A program made the translations under genes and the position numbers. The notes under the pieces are model-generated. The model did not search any database. It saw only the letters and a program-made list of their open reading frames with translations, and was not told the DNA's origin. This document shows, in pieces, positions 1 through 8,677 of a stretch of DNA of 64,000 nucleotides. The stretch is from Ignavibacteria bacterium (GTDB lineage: Bacteria; Bacteroidota; Ignavibacteria; Tepidaquicellales; Tepidaquicellaceae): the NCBI GenBank assembly GCA_016719565.1, contig JADJYU010000003.1, forward strand, positions 124,001 to 188,000, read 5' to 3'. The first letter of the stretch is position 1. Every line of letters starts with the position of its first letter.

Positions 1-407
1 CGCTGGGTACTAAAGTTTACTATTATATCTCAGCGAATTCCAATTCAGGCAGAACATCTTCAAAGCCGATCACAGCGCCGGCAGGTTACTTTAAATTTGT
101 AATTGACAATCCGACTTCAGTAACACCGCAGACATTGCAGCCGGAAGTTTATACATTATCTCAGAACGTTCCGAATCCTTTCAACCCGGAAACGAAAATA
201 AATTTTTCAATTCCGAAATCAGGATTAGTTACTCTGAAAATTTATGATATCTCCGGGAGAGAAGTCTCGACGATTGTTAATGAAATAAGGAATGCCGGAA
301 GTTACATAGTAGTATTTAATGCATCTAATCTGCCAAGCGGAGTTTACTTTTATAGAATGGAAACAGACGGATTTGCAGATACAAAAAAAATGATGCTGAT
401 CAAGTAG
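1..407 (+). CDS. T9SS type A sorting-domain protein, C-terminal part only
   Basis: The reading frame is open from the window edge (first full codon at position 3) to the TAA at 405-407, so the gene starts outside the window. About 50 residues precede a type A sorting tail: NVPNPFNPET, then a beta-strand segment, GREVSTIVNE, PSGVYFYRM and a basic end KKMMLIK. In the FCB group such tails direct export by the type IX secretion system and are cleaved at the cell surface. The passenger domain is missing, so its function cannot be told. The TTG at 135 is an internal codon and not the true start. A hairpin follows the stop by 15 nt. Confidence 0.85.
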   Translation, partial: LGTKVYYYISANSNSGRTSSKPITAPAGYFKFVIDNPTSVTPQTLQPEVYTLSQNVPNPFNPETKINFSIPKSGLVTLKIYDISGREVSTIVNEIRNAGSYIVVFNASNLPSGVYFYRMETDGFADTKKMMLIK

Positions 408-422
408 TTACTCAACTGAGTC

Positions 423-465
423 CACACACTATTTTCACTGTAAAATTAAATGAAAACAGTGTGTG
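423..465 (+). terminator. Imperfect hairpin after the first gene
   Basis: CACACACT (423-430) and TTTTCA (432-437) pair with TGAAAA (451-456) and AGTGTGTG (458-465) around a 13-nt loop, with one mismatch. It lies 15 nt after a stop codon. No T-run follows, so it may be an mRNA 3'-end hairpin and not a classical intrinsic terminator. The rest of 408-716 shows nothing else recognisable. Confidence 0.45.
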
Positions 466-716
466 TGATTCAATGTGAACAGGTGAAAATGATGCTGTTC
501 TAATGTTACAAACATTTAGTCCCCCGAACTTATCAATTATTCGGTCAGTCCCCGCACTAATTTCTCTTTAAATTTAAACGTAGGAATAGATAATCAGGGA
601 CAAAGAATGATGTTTTAAAGTGATATGAGATTTACTAATTTTAATTAAAAATATTATCGGACAGATGTAATCGACATCTCAGAACAAATTCTTTTCATAA
701 CCTTAAATTCAAAATT

Positions 717-2210
717 ATGAAAAACTATATTAAGATTGTTTTTATCTTACTTTGTTTTATAATTCCTTTGAATGCAGCAGTCTCACAAATTCAGTTTTTT
801 GACTCCGTAAAAAATGTAGTAACTTCTCAAACCTATGACTATAAAAATCCGGTTTTCAGTAAAAACGATGGTCAATACGGATTTTCGAATCATTGCTGGA
901 TTGCATATGAAAGACATAACGGAAACAGTTCTGATATTGTGATCCGAAAAGCTCTTTACTCTTCTTATGACAGCGAGATAATTTTTTCAAATGGAAGTAA
1001 CGCGCTGAATATTAATCCAACTCTTATAAATAACATGATTGTATGGCAGTCAAATGAAAGAGGCAACTGGGATCTTTACTATTCTGTGTTTTCAGGTAAC
1101 AGCTGGTCTGCGCCTGCACTTATGGATTCTTCCGTTTTGAATGAAACAGATCCTTACATAAGGAATAACAATAATACCGCTCCAAGTTATACATACCTGG
1201 CATACAAAAGAGATAACTCTATTAGATTCAAAAGATACAAAACATCTTCCGGAGTATGGGAAAAGGATACAATTGTTTCCGACGGAGTCAACGAAAATAT
1301 ATCACCGGTTATTTGTAAGAGTGAAATATCAAATCAGTTTGGAGTAGTGTTTTTGAGAAAAATATCGGACGAAACTACTAGACTTCATCAAAGATTATTT
1401 TATGTATACAACAATAGTGATTCGATAAGCTGGGAGAATGTTTCAGAATTGTATCAGATGAATTCACAGAATAACCTTTCGGTGTCTTTCGGATCCAATG
1501 AATTTATTACTTATTCTTATGACACATTAAATACATCACATGTAATAGGATATCAAATGCCTTTTCACAGTTCAGGAGGAATTTTCACCAAGAACGTACC
1601 CGGAAAGCATTTGTCAGCAAAGGGTTCACTTATGGGAATGATTACAGATAACCTGTATTTTTATTTCAGTTCTTTAAGTGTTTTGTCAGAATATTCCGAT
1701 TCACTTTGTTTTACATTTATAAACAGACCGGGTACATACAACCAAAATCCTCAATATAAAAAGTTATACCTTGGCGATACAAGTTTGAATGTAAGATTTA
1801 ATGTCAGCACGCCAATTTTCAATCCACAGAACTATTTTTACAGGATTAAAACCGTCTGGGAACAGACATTCGAAGGCAGGACTTCTCTTGTTGAATCTTA
1901 TTTAACAGATTATCTCAGCGGAATTGAAAACAACCTTTCCGGTGATTTAAATTTTTATTTGAGTCAGAATTATCCGAATCCGTTTAATCCGAAGACAATT
2001 ATCAGTTATCAATTGGCAAATCCAAATTTTGTTACTTTGAAAATATTTGATGTGCTCGGAAATGAAGTTGCAACTCTTGTGAATGAAAAGCAGAGTACCG
2101 GCAGCTACAGTGTTGAGTTTGATGGAAACGGATTAGCAAGCGGAGTTTATTTTTATCAGATACATTCAGATAATTTTACCGAAACCAAAAGTATGCTTTT
2201 ATTGAAATAA
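717..2210 (+). CDS. Secreted T9SS type A sorting-domain protein
   Basis: 497 residues starting at ATG 717. A signal peptide (MKNYIKIVFILLCF followed by a hydrophobic stretch to about residue 23) is followed by a beta-rich, Asn/Ser-rich body. Repeated phrases such as VWQSNERGNWDLYYS and KTVWEQTFEGRTS look like beta-propeller blades. The last 80 residues are a type A sorting tail with NYPNPFNPKT, GNEVATLVNEKQ and SGVYFYQI, ending KSMLLLK. I do not recognise a catalytic motif. The likely role is a cell-surface or released protein; the propeller assignment is inference from the repeated Trp-rich strands. Confidence 0.85.
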   Translation: MKNYIKIVFILLCFIIPLNAAVSQIQFFDSVKNVVTSQTYDYKNPVFSKNDGQYGFSNHCWIAYERHNGNSSDIVIRKALYSSYDSEIIFSNGSNALNINPTLINNMIVWQSNERGNWDLYYSVFSGNSWSAPALMDSSVLNETDPYIRNNNNTAPSYTYLAYKRDNSIRFKRYKTSSGVWEKDTIVSDGVNENISPVICKSEISNQFGVVFLRKISDETTRLHQRLFYVYNNSDSISWENVSELYQMNSQNNLSVSFGSNEFITYSYDTLNTSHVIGYQMPFHSSGGIFTKNVPGKHLSAKGSLMGMITDNLYFYFSSLSVLSEYSDSLCFTFINRPGTYNQNPQYKKLYLGDTSLNVRFNVSTPIFNPQNYFYRIKTVWEQTFEGRTSLVESYLTDYLSGIENNLSGDLNFYLSQNYPNPFNPKTIISYQLANPNFVTLKIFDVLGNEVATLVNEKQSTGSYSVEFDGNGLASGVYFYQIHSDNFTETKSMLLLK

Positions 2211-2258
2211 AATATAATTAAGTCACACTTCCTTACCCGCTTAGTATCGAGCTATTTT

Positions 2259-2292
2259 TCACCTCTAATATTAATACTAACGGTGGAGGTGA
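2259..2292 (+). terminator. Inverted repeat between two secreted-protein genes
   Basis: TCACCTC (2259-2265) pairs with GAGGTGA (2286-2292) across a 20-nt A+T-rich loop, about 50 nt after the preceding stop codon. It has no T-run. It could be a 3'-end hairpin or an operator for the gene starting at 2440. Confidence 0.25.
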
Positions 2293-2439
2293 TTCAGCGG
2301 AGTAAGAAATTAATTATGCATATTTTATTATTAAAAATGTGGTAATTAATTTGTAAATTAACCCCATCAGGACTTTCGTTCAGGAACATTCACCGGACTA
2401 ATCTTCCTCTCAATATTTTCAAATTTTTTTAATATTCAA

Positions 2440-4443
2440 TTGAAAAATGCAATAGTTACTATATTTGTTTTAATAGCTTTTAATTATTCTTCTGCAGACA
2501 TCATTTATACCGAACCGGTCAAAAATGCAAAACGTGTCAGCGTTAATAACAATATCATAATTGGTTTAGATGAAGGGATAGAAAATTCAGAACTGAATCA
2601 GCTTTTCAAAGTAATTGGTTCGCTAAGCGGTAAACATGATGGAAAGGTTTTTTTAACAAAGGACAAAAGAAAAATTATATTTACTCCTGTCAGACCTTTT
2701 GCATTTAATGAAAAAGTAGAAGTGAAAATCAGCCGTATCAAGACTTCCGCAGGTTATGAAAATAATTTAAATTATTCATTTCAGACAGAAAAAAGCAAAC
2801 TTGTTTGGGACCATAAAAAAAGCTTAATGAATGAAACAGGAAATTCTTCTTACTCATTAACAGAACCGTCATATCAGACAGATACTTTAAATCTTCCTCA
2901 GATAACCGTAAGCATTTTAAATAATCCGTCGCCGGGTGATCTGTATTTCAGTAATTTTCCTTTTTCACAAATTCCGAATACTCCGTATTTACTGATAGCA
3001 GATAATACTGGAACAGTTTCATATTACAGGGAAGTGTATGTATGGGCGCTTGATTATAAAAAACAGCCGTCCGGTCTTATGACATATTACGAATATGATA
3101 AGTTTTACGGTGAGGATGTAAATCATAATATAGTTGACAGTTTTTACTGCGGTAACGGTTATTCTACTGATCACCATGAATTACAGATAACAAATAACGG
3201 TCACGCTTTTCTGATGAGTTATGATCCTCAGCCGGTGGATATGAGCCAAATTGTTCCAGGCGGAAATCCAAATGCAATTGTGACCGGGCTGATAATTCAG
3301 GAGATCGACGAAAATAAGAATGTTGTATTTCAGTGGAGGAGCTGGGATCATTTTGAAATTACAGATGCAGTTCATGAAAATCTGCTTGCTGCAAATATAG
3401 ATTACGCTCATGGAAATGCTATCGAAGTTGATAATGACGGTAACCTGATGATCTCATCCAGGAATATTAGTGAAATAACAAAGATAGACATAAATACCGG
3501 CGAAATTATCTGGCGCCTGGGCGGAGTTAATAATGAGTTTGCATTTCCGAATGATACGATCGGTTTCAGTTATCAGCATGATATAAGAAGAATTAAAAAT
3601 GGCAATGTGACTTTATTTGATAACGGGAATTTTCATACGCCAAAATTTTCACGAGCAGTAGAATATCATCTGGACGAAGTGAATAAAGTTGCAACTTTAG
3701 TCTGGCAGTATAGAAAAAATCCTGACACGTATGCATTTGCAATGGGTTCTGTACAAAGGCTTAGAAACGGGAACACGCTTATAGGCTGGGGAAATACAAA
3801 TCCGTTTATCACCGAAGTAACTCCGTCTGGTAATTTGGCTTTGGAAATGTCATTGCCTCAGGGAATTTATTCTTACAGAGTTTTTAGGGATGAGACAAAA
3901 TTTACACTTAATGTCAAAATGGCAATCGAAGGATTTTATAATGAGAATACTGATCAGCAGAATATAAATGATACTGTTACTGCTTATTTAAGAAATGTAA
4001 ATTCTCCGTACAATATTGTAGATTCAGCTGAATCAGTATTAGACTCAGTCAATCTTAACAGTAATTTTAATTTTTACAATGCTGCATCAGGAAGATATTA
4101 TGTTAAATTAAAACACAGGAATGCTCTTGAAACATGGAGCAAAAAAGGAGGGGAGATTTTTTCTGACGGTGATGTTTTGCTCTATGACTTTACTGTTTCC
4201 GGGTCGCGGGCATACGGGAACAATCAAACACTTAAAGGAATAATTTATTGTCTTTACAGCGGTGACGTAAATCAGGACGGAGTAATTGACCTTGCTGACT
4301 TATCTGAAGTTGATATGGATATTTTCAGTTTCAGATCGGGCTATAATAACACTGATCTTACCGGGGATAATTTTACTGATATTAATGATATAGCTTTAGC
4401 AGATAACAATGCCTTTGAATTTGTAACAGCTGTGATACCGTGA
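2440..4443 (+). CDS. Arylsulfotransferase-family secreted protein with dockerin-like C-terminus
   Basis: 667 residues from a TTG start (2440) that gives a signal peptide MKNAIVTIFVLIAF...SSA. Residues about 20-115 resemble an Ig-like or bacterial adhesion module. The middle matches the arylsulfotransferase (ASST) beta-propeller pattern: DHHELQITNNGHAFLMSYD, YAHGNAIEVDNDGNLMISSR, GEIIWRLGG, YQHDIRRIKNGNVTLFDNGN and QRLRNGNTLIGWG, with the conserved His residues expected for sulfuryl transfer from an aryl sulfate. The last 170 residues form a module shared with the protein at 36642-38708 and end in two dockerin-like Asp/Asn loops (GDVNQDGVIDLADLSEVD and LTGDNFTDINDIALADNN). No type A sorting tail is present. 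Sulfotransferase activity is inferred, not shown. Confidence 0.7.
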   Translation: MKNAIVTIFVLIAFNYSSADIIYTEPVKNAKRVSVNNNIIIGLDEGIENSELNQLFKVIGSLSGKHDGKVFLTKDKRKIIFTPVRPFAFNEKVEVKISRIKTSAGYENNLNYSFQTEKSKLVWDHKKSLMNETGNSSYSLTEPSYQTDTLNLPQITVSILNNPSPGDLYFSNFPFSQIPNTPYLLIADNTGTVSYYREVYVWALDYKKQPSGLMTYYEYDKFYGEDVNHNIVDSFYCGNGYSTDHHELQITNNGHAFLMSYDPQPVDMSQIVPGGNPNAIVTGLIIQEIDENKNVVFQWRSWDHFEITDAVHENLLAANIDYAHGNAIEVDNDGNLMISSRNISEITKIDINTGEIIWRLGGVNNEFAFPNDTIGFSYQHDIRRIKNGNVTLFDNGNFHTPKFSRAVEYHLDEVNKVATLVWQYRKNPDTYAFAMGSVQRLRNGNTLIGWGNTNPFITEVTPSGNLALEMSLPQGIYSYRVFRDETKFTLNVKMAIEGFYNENTDQQNINDTVTAYLRNVNSPYNIVDSAESVLDSVNLNSNFNFYNAASGRYYVKLKHRNALETWSKKGGEIFSDGDVLLYDFTVSGSRAYGNNQTLKGIIYCLYSGDVNQDGVIDLADLSEVDMDIFSFRSGYNNTDLTGDNFTDINDIALADNNAFEFVTAVIP

Positions 4444-4579
4444 TATGTCTGCAATAATTTTTTTGCACTTCCCCATAGCTAACTTTTACCGGGTAAATGC
4501 AATCTGAAAATTTAATGAATAACAGGAGAAAGGAAAACTGATAATTAATATTTACCGGCAGGTTCTATATAGAATTTAG

Positions 4580-5275
4580 TTACAGCTCCATTTCAGCTTC
4601 AGGATCTACATCATTTTCATCACAGTCTTCATCAATGACTTCTTTAATTATTCCTGTATCAGTATCTACAATTACCGCAGTGAGTTTATTGTTGAAGACA
4701 CAGCCCGTATCTATATTAGTATAATAATCCTTTTTATAAACATACTCTCTGAGAGGAGTATGTCCGAAGATCTGCAGTTTATCAAGCATTGCAGGAGTGC
4801 GTCTGTTCCAGAGGATTGAAATATCATCTCCCCCGCTGATAATACCCGCATGAGATATTACAACTTTTTTAAATTCATATTTTAAAGGAAAGCTTTTGAT
4901 AAAATCAAAATGACCGGAATCTTTAATTCTTTGCTTGAACTTTTTAAAGTCTGAAAATGAACGGGAATCAATGTAAGAATTCTGAGTTTCTTTTCCCCCG
5001 TTATGATAATAATGTTCCGCTTCTTTAAACATAAATCCCATAAATTTATCGGATTTCTCAATTGATTTTAGCATCATGTCCTCATGATTTCCGCGTACTG
5101 ATTTGATTGAATTTGATCTGCAAAACTCAACCACAGCTTTAGAATATTTACCCCTGTCTATAAGATCACCAACAGAATAAATTTCACTGACATTATTTAA
5201 CCGGCTGTATAATTTTTTTAAAGTATAATAACAGCCGTGTATATCGCCAATAACGGCAATATCCGAATTTGACAT
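4580..5275 (-). CDS. Metallophosphoesterase, Ser/Thr protein phosphatase type
   Basis: 231 residues. The PPP-family metal-binding motifs appear in order: GDIHGC near residue 10, GDLIDRG near 37, RGNHEDM near 60, SHAGI near 142 and FGHTP near 173. This is the arrangement of bacterial protein phosphatases such as PrpA/PrpB and of diadenosine tetraphosphatase-like enzymes. The C-terminal 15 residues are strongly acidic (DEDCDENDVDPEAEMEL), which is not part of the catalytic core. It reads away from the DCC-protein gene, with about 70 nt between the two starts. Substrate cannot be told from the sequence. Confidence 0.85.
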   Translation of the reverse strand: MSNSDIAVIGDIHGCYYTLKKLYSRLNNVSEIYSVGDLIDRGKYSKAVVEFCRSNSIKSVRGNHEDMMLKSIEKSDKFMGFMFKEAEHYYHNGGKETQNSYIDSRSFSDFKKFKQRIKDSGHFDFIKSFPLKYEFKKVVISHAGIISGGDDISILWNRRTPAMLDKLQIFGHTPLREYVYKKDYYTNIDTGCVFNNKLTAVIVDTDTGIIKEVIDEDCDENDVDPEAEMEL

Positions 5276-5346
5276 TAATTATAGATTTGGGTTTGCATAA
5301 AATTTAAATATTATTTGTTTTAAATTAAACTTATTAATTATATTTT

Positions 5347-5745
5347 TTGGAAAAATTTAAAATAATTTTATTCGACGGCGTCTGCAATTTATGCAACTCT
5401 TCAGTTAATTTCATAATAGATAACGACAGAAGGAATGTTTTTAAATTCGCTTCTTTACAGTCAGAGACAGGATCGGAACTTAGAAAAAAGCATAACCTGT
5501 CATCGAAGGATATTGATTCTGTTATTTTAATAGATGCAGACAGGGCCTATATTAAATCAGATGCAGCTTTAAGAATAGCGGCTGAGCTTGGCGGAATTTA
5601 CAAAGTAATTTCATACCTGAGATTTATGCCAAAATTCATCAGAGATTTTTTTTATGACATTATTGCAAAAAACCGTTATAAATGGTTTGGTAAAAAGGAT
5701 ACCTGCAGAATTCCCACGCCGGAATTAAAAAGTAAATTTTTGTAA
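5347..5745 (+). CDS. DCC-family thiol-disulfide oxidoreductase (DUF393)
   Basis: 132 residues from a TTG start. The N-terminus has the family signature FDGVCNLCNSSVNFII with the CxxC-type pair (Cys13 and Cys16) that gives the DCC family its name. A later segment (RIAAELGGIYKVISYLRFMPKFIRDFFYDIIAKNRY) matches the family's helical end. The family is thioredoxin-like by prediction, and its physiological substrate is unknown. metG follows after 45 nt on the same strand. Confidence 0.85.
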   Translation: MEKFKIILFDGVCNLCNSSVNFIIDNDRRNVFKFASLQSETGSELRKKHNLSSKDIDSVILIDADRAYIKSDAALRIAAELGGIYKVISYLRFMPKFIRDFFYDIIAKNRYKWFGKKDTCRIPTPELKSKFL

Positions 5746-5790
5746 CATGCCGTGCCTTTTTAAAAAAAGAGTGATTGAGTATATTATAAG

Positions 5791-7092
5791 ATGAAAAAAC
5801 ATTTCAAATATCTTGTAACGGCAGCATTGCCCTATGCCAATAGTTTTATTCACATAGGACATATCTCCGGAGCATATCTGCCGCCTGATATTTTTGTACG
5901 TTATAAAAGACTTAATGATGAAGATGTAATTTTTATTTCCGGTTCAGACGAACACGGTACAGCTATTGAGATGGCATCCATTTCCGAAAAAGTTACTCCC
6001 CAGGAAATCATAGACCGGTATCATTTTGCAAACAAAAAAGCTTTTGAAGATCTCGGTATAAATTTTGATATATATTCCAGAACATCAAACAAAATACATC
6101 ACGATACTGCGCAGGAATTTTTTCTGAATATTTACAATAAAAATATTTTAGTTCAGAAAACCGAGAAGCAGCTTTTCTCCGAAAAGGAAAACAGATTTCT
6201 TGCGGACAGATTTGTAACAGGAACTTGTCCTGTATGCGGATATGAAGAAGCGCGCGGAGATGAATGTTCAAACTGCGGAAGCAATCTTTCTCCGCTTGAA
6301 TTAATTAATCCAAGGTCTAAGATCACTGGTGATATTCCTGTCATAAAAGAATCCACTCATTATTATTTCCCGCTCGGAGATTATCAGGAAAAATTAGAGA
6401 AGTGGTTAGACGGTAAAAGGGGATGGAAACAGAATGTAATGAATTACTGCAAAGGCTGGCTCAAAGCGGGTTTACGGGACAGGGCAATTTCGAGAGATCT
6501 GGACTGGGGCGTCAAAATTCCGGTCGAAGGTAATGACGGGAAAGTTATATATGTCTGGTTTGAAGCGCCGATAGGTTACATTTCCGCTACAAAGGAATTA
6601 TTCACGGAAAGAAATGAACCTGATAAATGGAAAGACTACTGGATGAATGAGGATACAAAGTTAATTCATTTTATCGGAAAGGATAATATTGTTTTTCACT
6701 CTATAATATTCCCGGCAATGCTTATGGCTCACGGGGATTATATACTTCCGGATAATGTTCCCGCAAATGAGTTTATGAATTTCGAAGGTGAGAAGCAGTC
6801 TAAAAGCAAAGGCACGGGTGTGCTTGTAAAAGATATTACTGCGAAGTTCGAGCCGGACGTTATAAGATATACACTCGCGTCGAATATGCCGGAAAATAAA
6901 GATTCGGAATTCGTATGGAAAGATCTTCAGGTAAAAAACAACAGCGAGCTTGCAGGCATACTCGGAAATTTCATAAACAGAACTGTAGTATTTACAAAAA
7001 ATAAATTTGATAACCGGGTACCGGAAATAATATCGATCCCGGAAACCGAAGATGGCATATTAGCTTTTTTAATTCGCAGTCTGAGAAACTGA
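5791..7092 (+). CDS. metG: Methionine-tRNA ligase, N-terminal part (frameshifted)
   Basis: Charges tRNA-Met with methionine. This frame gives the Rossmann catalytic core: ALPYANS and the HIGH motif at residues 21-24, a four-Cys zinc knuckle (CPVCGYEEARGDECSNC), and the KMSKS loop in the variant form KQSKS. It then runs off frame after GILAF and stops at 7090-7092. The protein continues in the -1 frame from 7068 to 7820, giving about 676 residues together, the normal length for a MetRS with a C-terminal tRNA-binding domain. The break falls on a run of six T (7065-7070), where one more T would restore the frame. The run also reads T TTT TTA, a classic -1 slippery heptamer. A consensus base deletion is the simplest explanation. 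Confidence 0.9.
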   Translation: MKKHFKYLVTAALPYANSFIHIGHISGAYLPPDIFVRYKRLNDEDVIFISGSDEHGTAIEMASISEKVTPQEIIDRYHFANKKAFEDLGINFDIYSRTSNKIHHDTAQEFFLNIYNKNILVQKTEKQLFSEKENRFLADRFVTGTCPVCGYEEARGDECSNCGSNLSPLELINPRSKITGDIPVIKESTHYYFPLGDYQEKLEKWLDGKRGWKQNVMNYCKGWLKAGLRDRAISRDLDWGVKIPVEGNDGKVIYVWFEAPIGYISATKELFTERNEPDKWKDYWMNEDTKLIHFIGKDNIVFHSIIFPAMLMAHGDYILPDNVPANEFMNFEGEKQSKSKGTGVLVKDITAKFEPDVIRYTLASNMPENKDSEFVWKDLQVKNNSELAGILGNFINRTVVFTKNKFDNRVPEIISIPETEDGILAFLIRSLRN

Positions 7093-7139
7093 ATGAGTTA
7101 TATGATACTTTTAAATTCAGAGAAGCGCTGCTTTTAACG

Positions 7140-7820
7140 ATGGATTGTGTAAGGGCGGCAAATAAATATTTCAATGACAGCGAACCGTGGAAAGTCATAA
7201 ACACAGATAAGGAAAAGTGCGGTGAAATTATTCGTACATGTCTGGAATTATGTCACTCTATAGCGATACTGATAAACCCGTTCCTGCCGTTTACTTCAGA
7301 AAGAATTTTAAAGATACTTAATGTGAGTGATAAGGATCTGAAATGGAATAAGATCGGGAAGCCGGTTCTGACTGCGGGTAATGAACTCGGCGAGAATATG
7401 ATATTGTTTCCTCAGATCGAAGATTCAGAAATTGAAATCCCGGTTTCGGATTCTTCAGCGGGAGAAAAAGTTAAAACTGTTTCAACACCGGCCGCCGGCG
7501 TCATTACAATTGACGACTTCAAAAAAGTCAGTCTTAAAGTCGCAAAAGTTTTAGAGTGCGTTCCAGTTCCAAAAAGTAAAAAACTTCTTAAGCTTAAATT
7601 ACTTCTTGGGACATCAGAAAAACAAATTGTTTCCGGAATATCAGAATATTACAAACCCGAAGATCTGATCGGTAAACTTGTAGTAGTAGTGGATAATCTC
7701 GTTCCTTCAAAACTTATGGGAGTTGACTCCGAGGGAATGCTGCTTGCGGCGAAGCAAAACGGGGAACTTAAAATTGTTACCATAGACGGAGACATTCAAA
7801 GCGGAGCTGATGTAAATTGA
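7140..7820 (+). CDS. metG: Methionine-tRNA ligase, C-terminal part (frameshifted)
   Basis: This is the continuation of the synthetase beginning at 5791. The homologous frame is actually open from about 7068 (F-N-S-Q-S-E-K-L-N-E-L-Y); ATG 7140 is only the first methionine. It contains the anticodon-binding helical domain (ANKYFNDSEPWKVI...CHSIAILINPFLPFTSERI) and then an OB-fold tRNA-binding domain of about 105 residues (IDDFKKVSLKVAKVLECVPV to GMLLAAKQNGE). The stop TGA (7818-7820) overlaps the TTG start of folP in a TTGA junction, implying translational coupling. Confidence 0.88.
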   Translation: MDCVRAANKYFNDSEPWKVINTDKEKCGEIIRTCLELCHSIAILINPFLPFTSERILKILNVSDKDLKWNKIGKPVLTAGNELGENMILFPQIEDSEIEIPVSDSSAGEKVKTVSTPAAGVITIDDFKKVSLKVAKVLECVPVPKSKKLLKLKLLLGTSEKQIVSGISEYYKPEDLIGKLVVVVDNLVPSKLMGVDSEGMLLAAKQNGELKIVTIDGDIQSGADVN

Positions 7821-8668
7821 TCTATAAATTCGGAAACAGATCCTATGATCTTTCATCGCGGACTTTTATAATGGGGATCCTGAACATTACTCCCGATTCA
7901 TTTTCAGACGGCGGTAAATATTTTAAGGGAAAACCTGATACTGATAAAGCCGCTGCAGACGCTCTGCAGATGATAAAAGACGGCGCGGATTTTATTGATA
8001 TCGGAGGAGAGTCTACAAGACCGGGCTCGGAAAGTATTTCAACTGATGAAGAACTCAGCAGGGTAATTCCGGTGATCAAAGCTGTATCAGAAGTTTCAGA
8101 CGTTCCGCTTTCTGTTGATACTTACAAAAGTGAAGTTGCGGAAGAGGCTTTGAAGCAGGGCGCCTGTATTGTTAATGATATCAGCGGATTCACTTTTGAC
8201 AATAAGCTTCCGTCGGTAACTGCAAAGTATAATGCTTCATGCGTTCTAATGCACATAAAAGGAACTCCGAAAAATATGCAGAAAGATCCTGTGTATACTG
8301 ATGTTACAAAAGAAGTGATAAGTTTTCTTCAAAGTTCTGTAATTTCAGCGCTTGACTCAGGAGTGAATCAGATCATACTGGATCCGGGTATAGGATTCGG
8401 TAAAAGTCTTGAAAACAACCTGACGCTTATCAGGGAACTTCAGCAGCTGAAGATACTCGGATATCCGGTACTTCTCGGGACTTCAAGGAAAAGTTTTATA
8501 GATAAAATTTTTGCATCGCCTCCTGAGCAGAGACTTGAAGGTACAATAGTATCAAACGTGATTGGAATTATGAACGGAGCTAACATTATCAGAGTTCATG
8601 ATGTTAAGGAAAATTACAAAGCAGCCGTTACAGCAGACAGAATTTTAAATAAAAATCAGAATACATAA
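7817..8668 (+). CDS. folP: Dihydropteroate synthase
   Basis: 283 residues; condenses 6-hydroxymethyl-7,8-dihydropterin pyrophosphate with para-aminobenzoate in folate synthesis. The pterin-binding TIM-barrel signatures are all visible: MGILNITPDSFSDGGKY near residue 20, DIGGESTRPGSE near 60, the DxxSG loop VNDISGF near 118, DPGIGFGKSLENN near 190 and LLGTSRKSF near 220. The start is TTG, overlapping the stop of metG by three bases. It is followed after 9 nt by the copper ATPase gene, so the three genes probably form one transcript. Confidence 0.95.
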   Translation: MIYKFGNRSYDLSSRTFIMGILNITPDSFSDGGKYFKGKPDTDKAAADALQMIKDGADFIDIGGESTRPGSESISTDEELSRVIPVIKAVSEVSDVPLSVDTYKSEVAEEALKQGACIVNDISGFTFDNKLPSVTAKYNASCVLMHIKGTPKNMQKDPVYTDVTKEVISFLQSSVISALDSGVNQIILDPGIGFGKSLENNLTLIRELQQLKILGYPVLLGTSRKSFIDKIFASPPEQRLEGTIVSNVIGIMNGANIIRVHDVKENYKAAVTADRILNKNQNT

Positions 8669-8677
8669 TTATTCGTT

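Noticed and set aside
7817..7820. TTGA stop/start overlap at metG-folP (and again at 63760-63763) as a special signal
   Set aside because: Ordinary translational coupling in a genome that uses many TTG starts.
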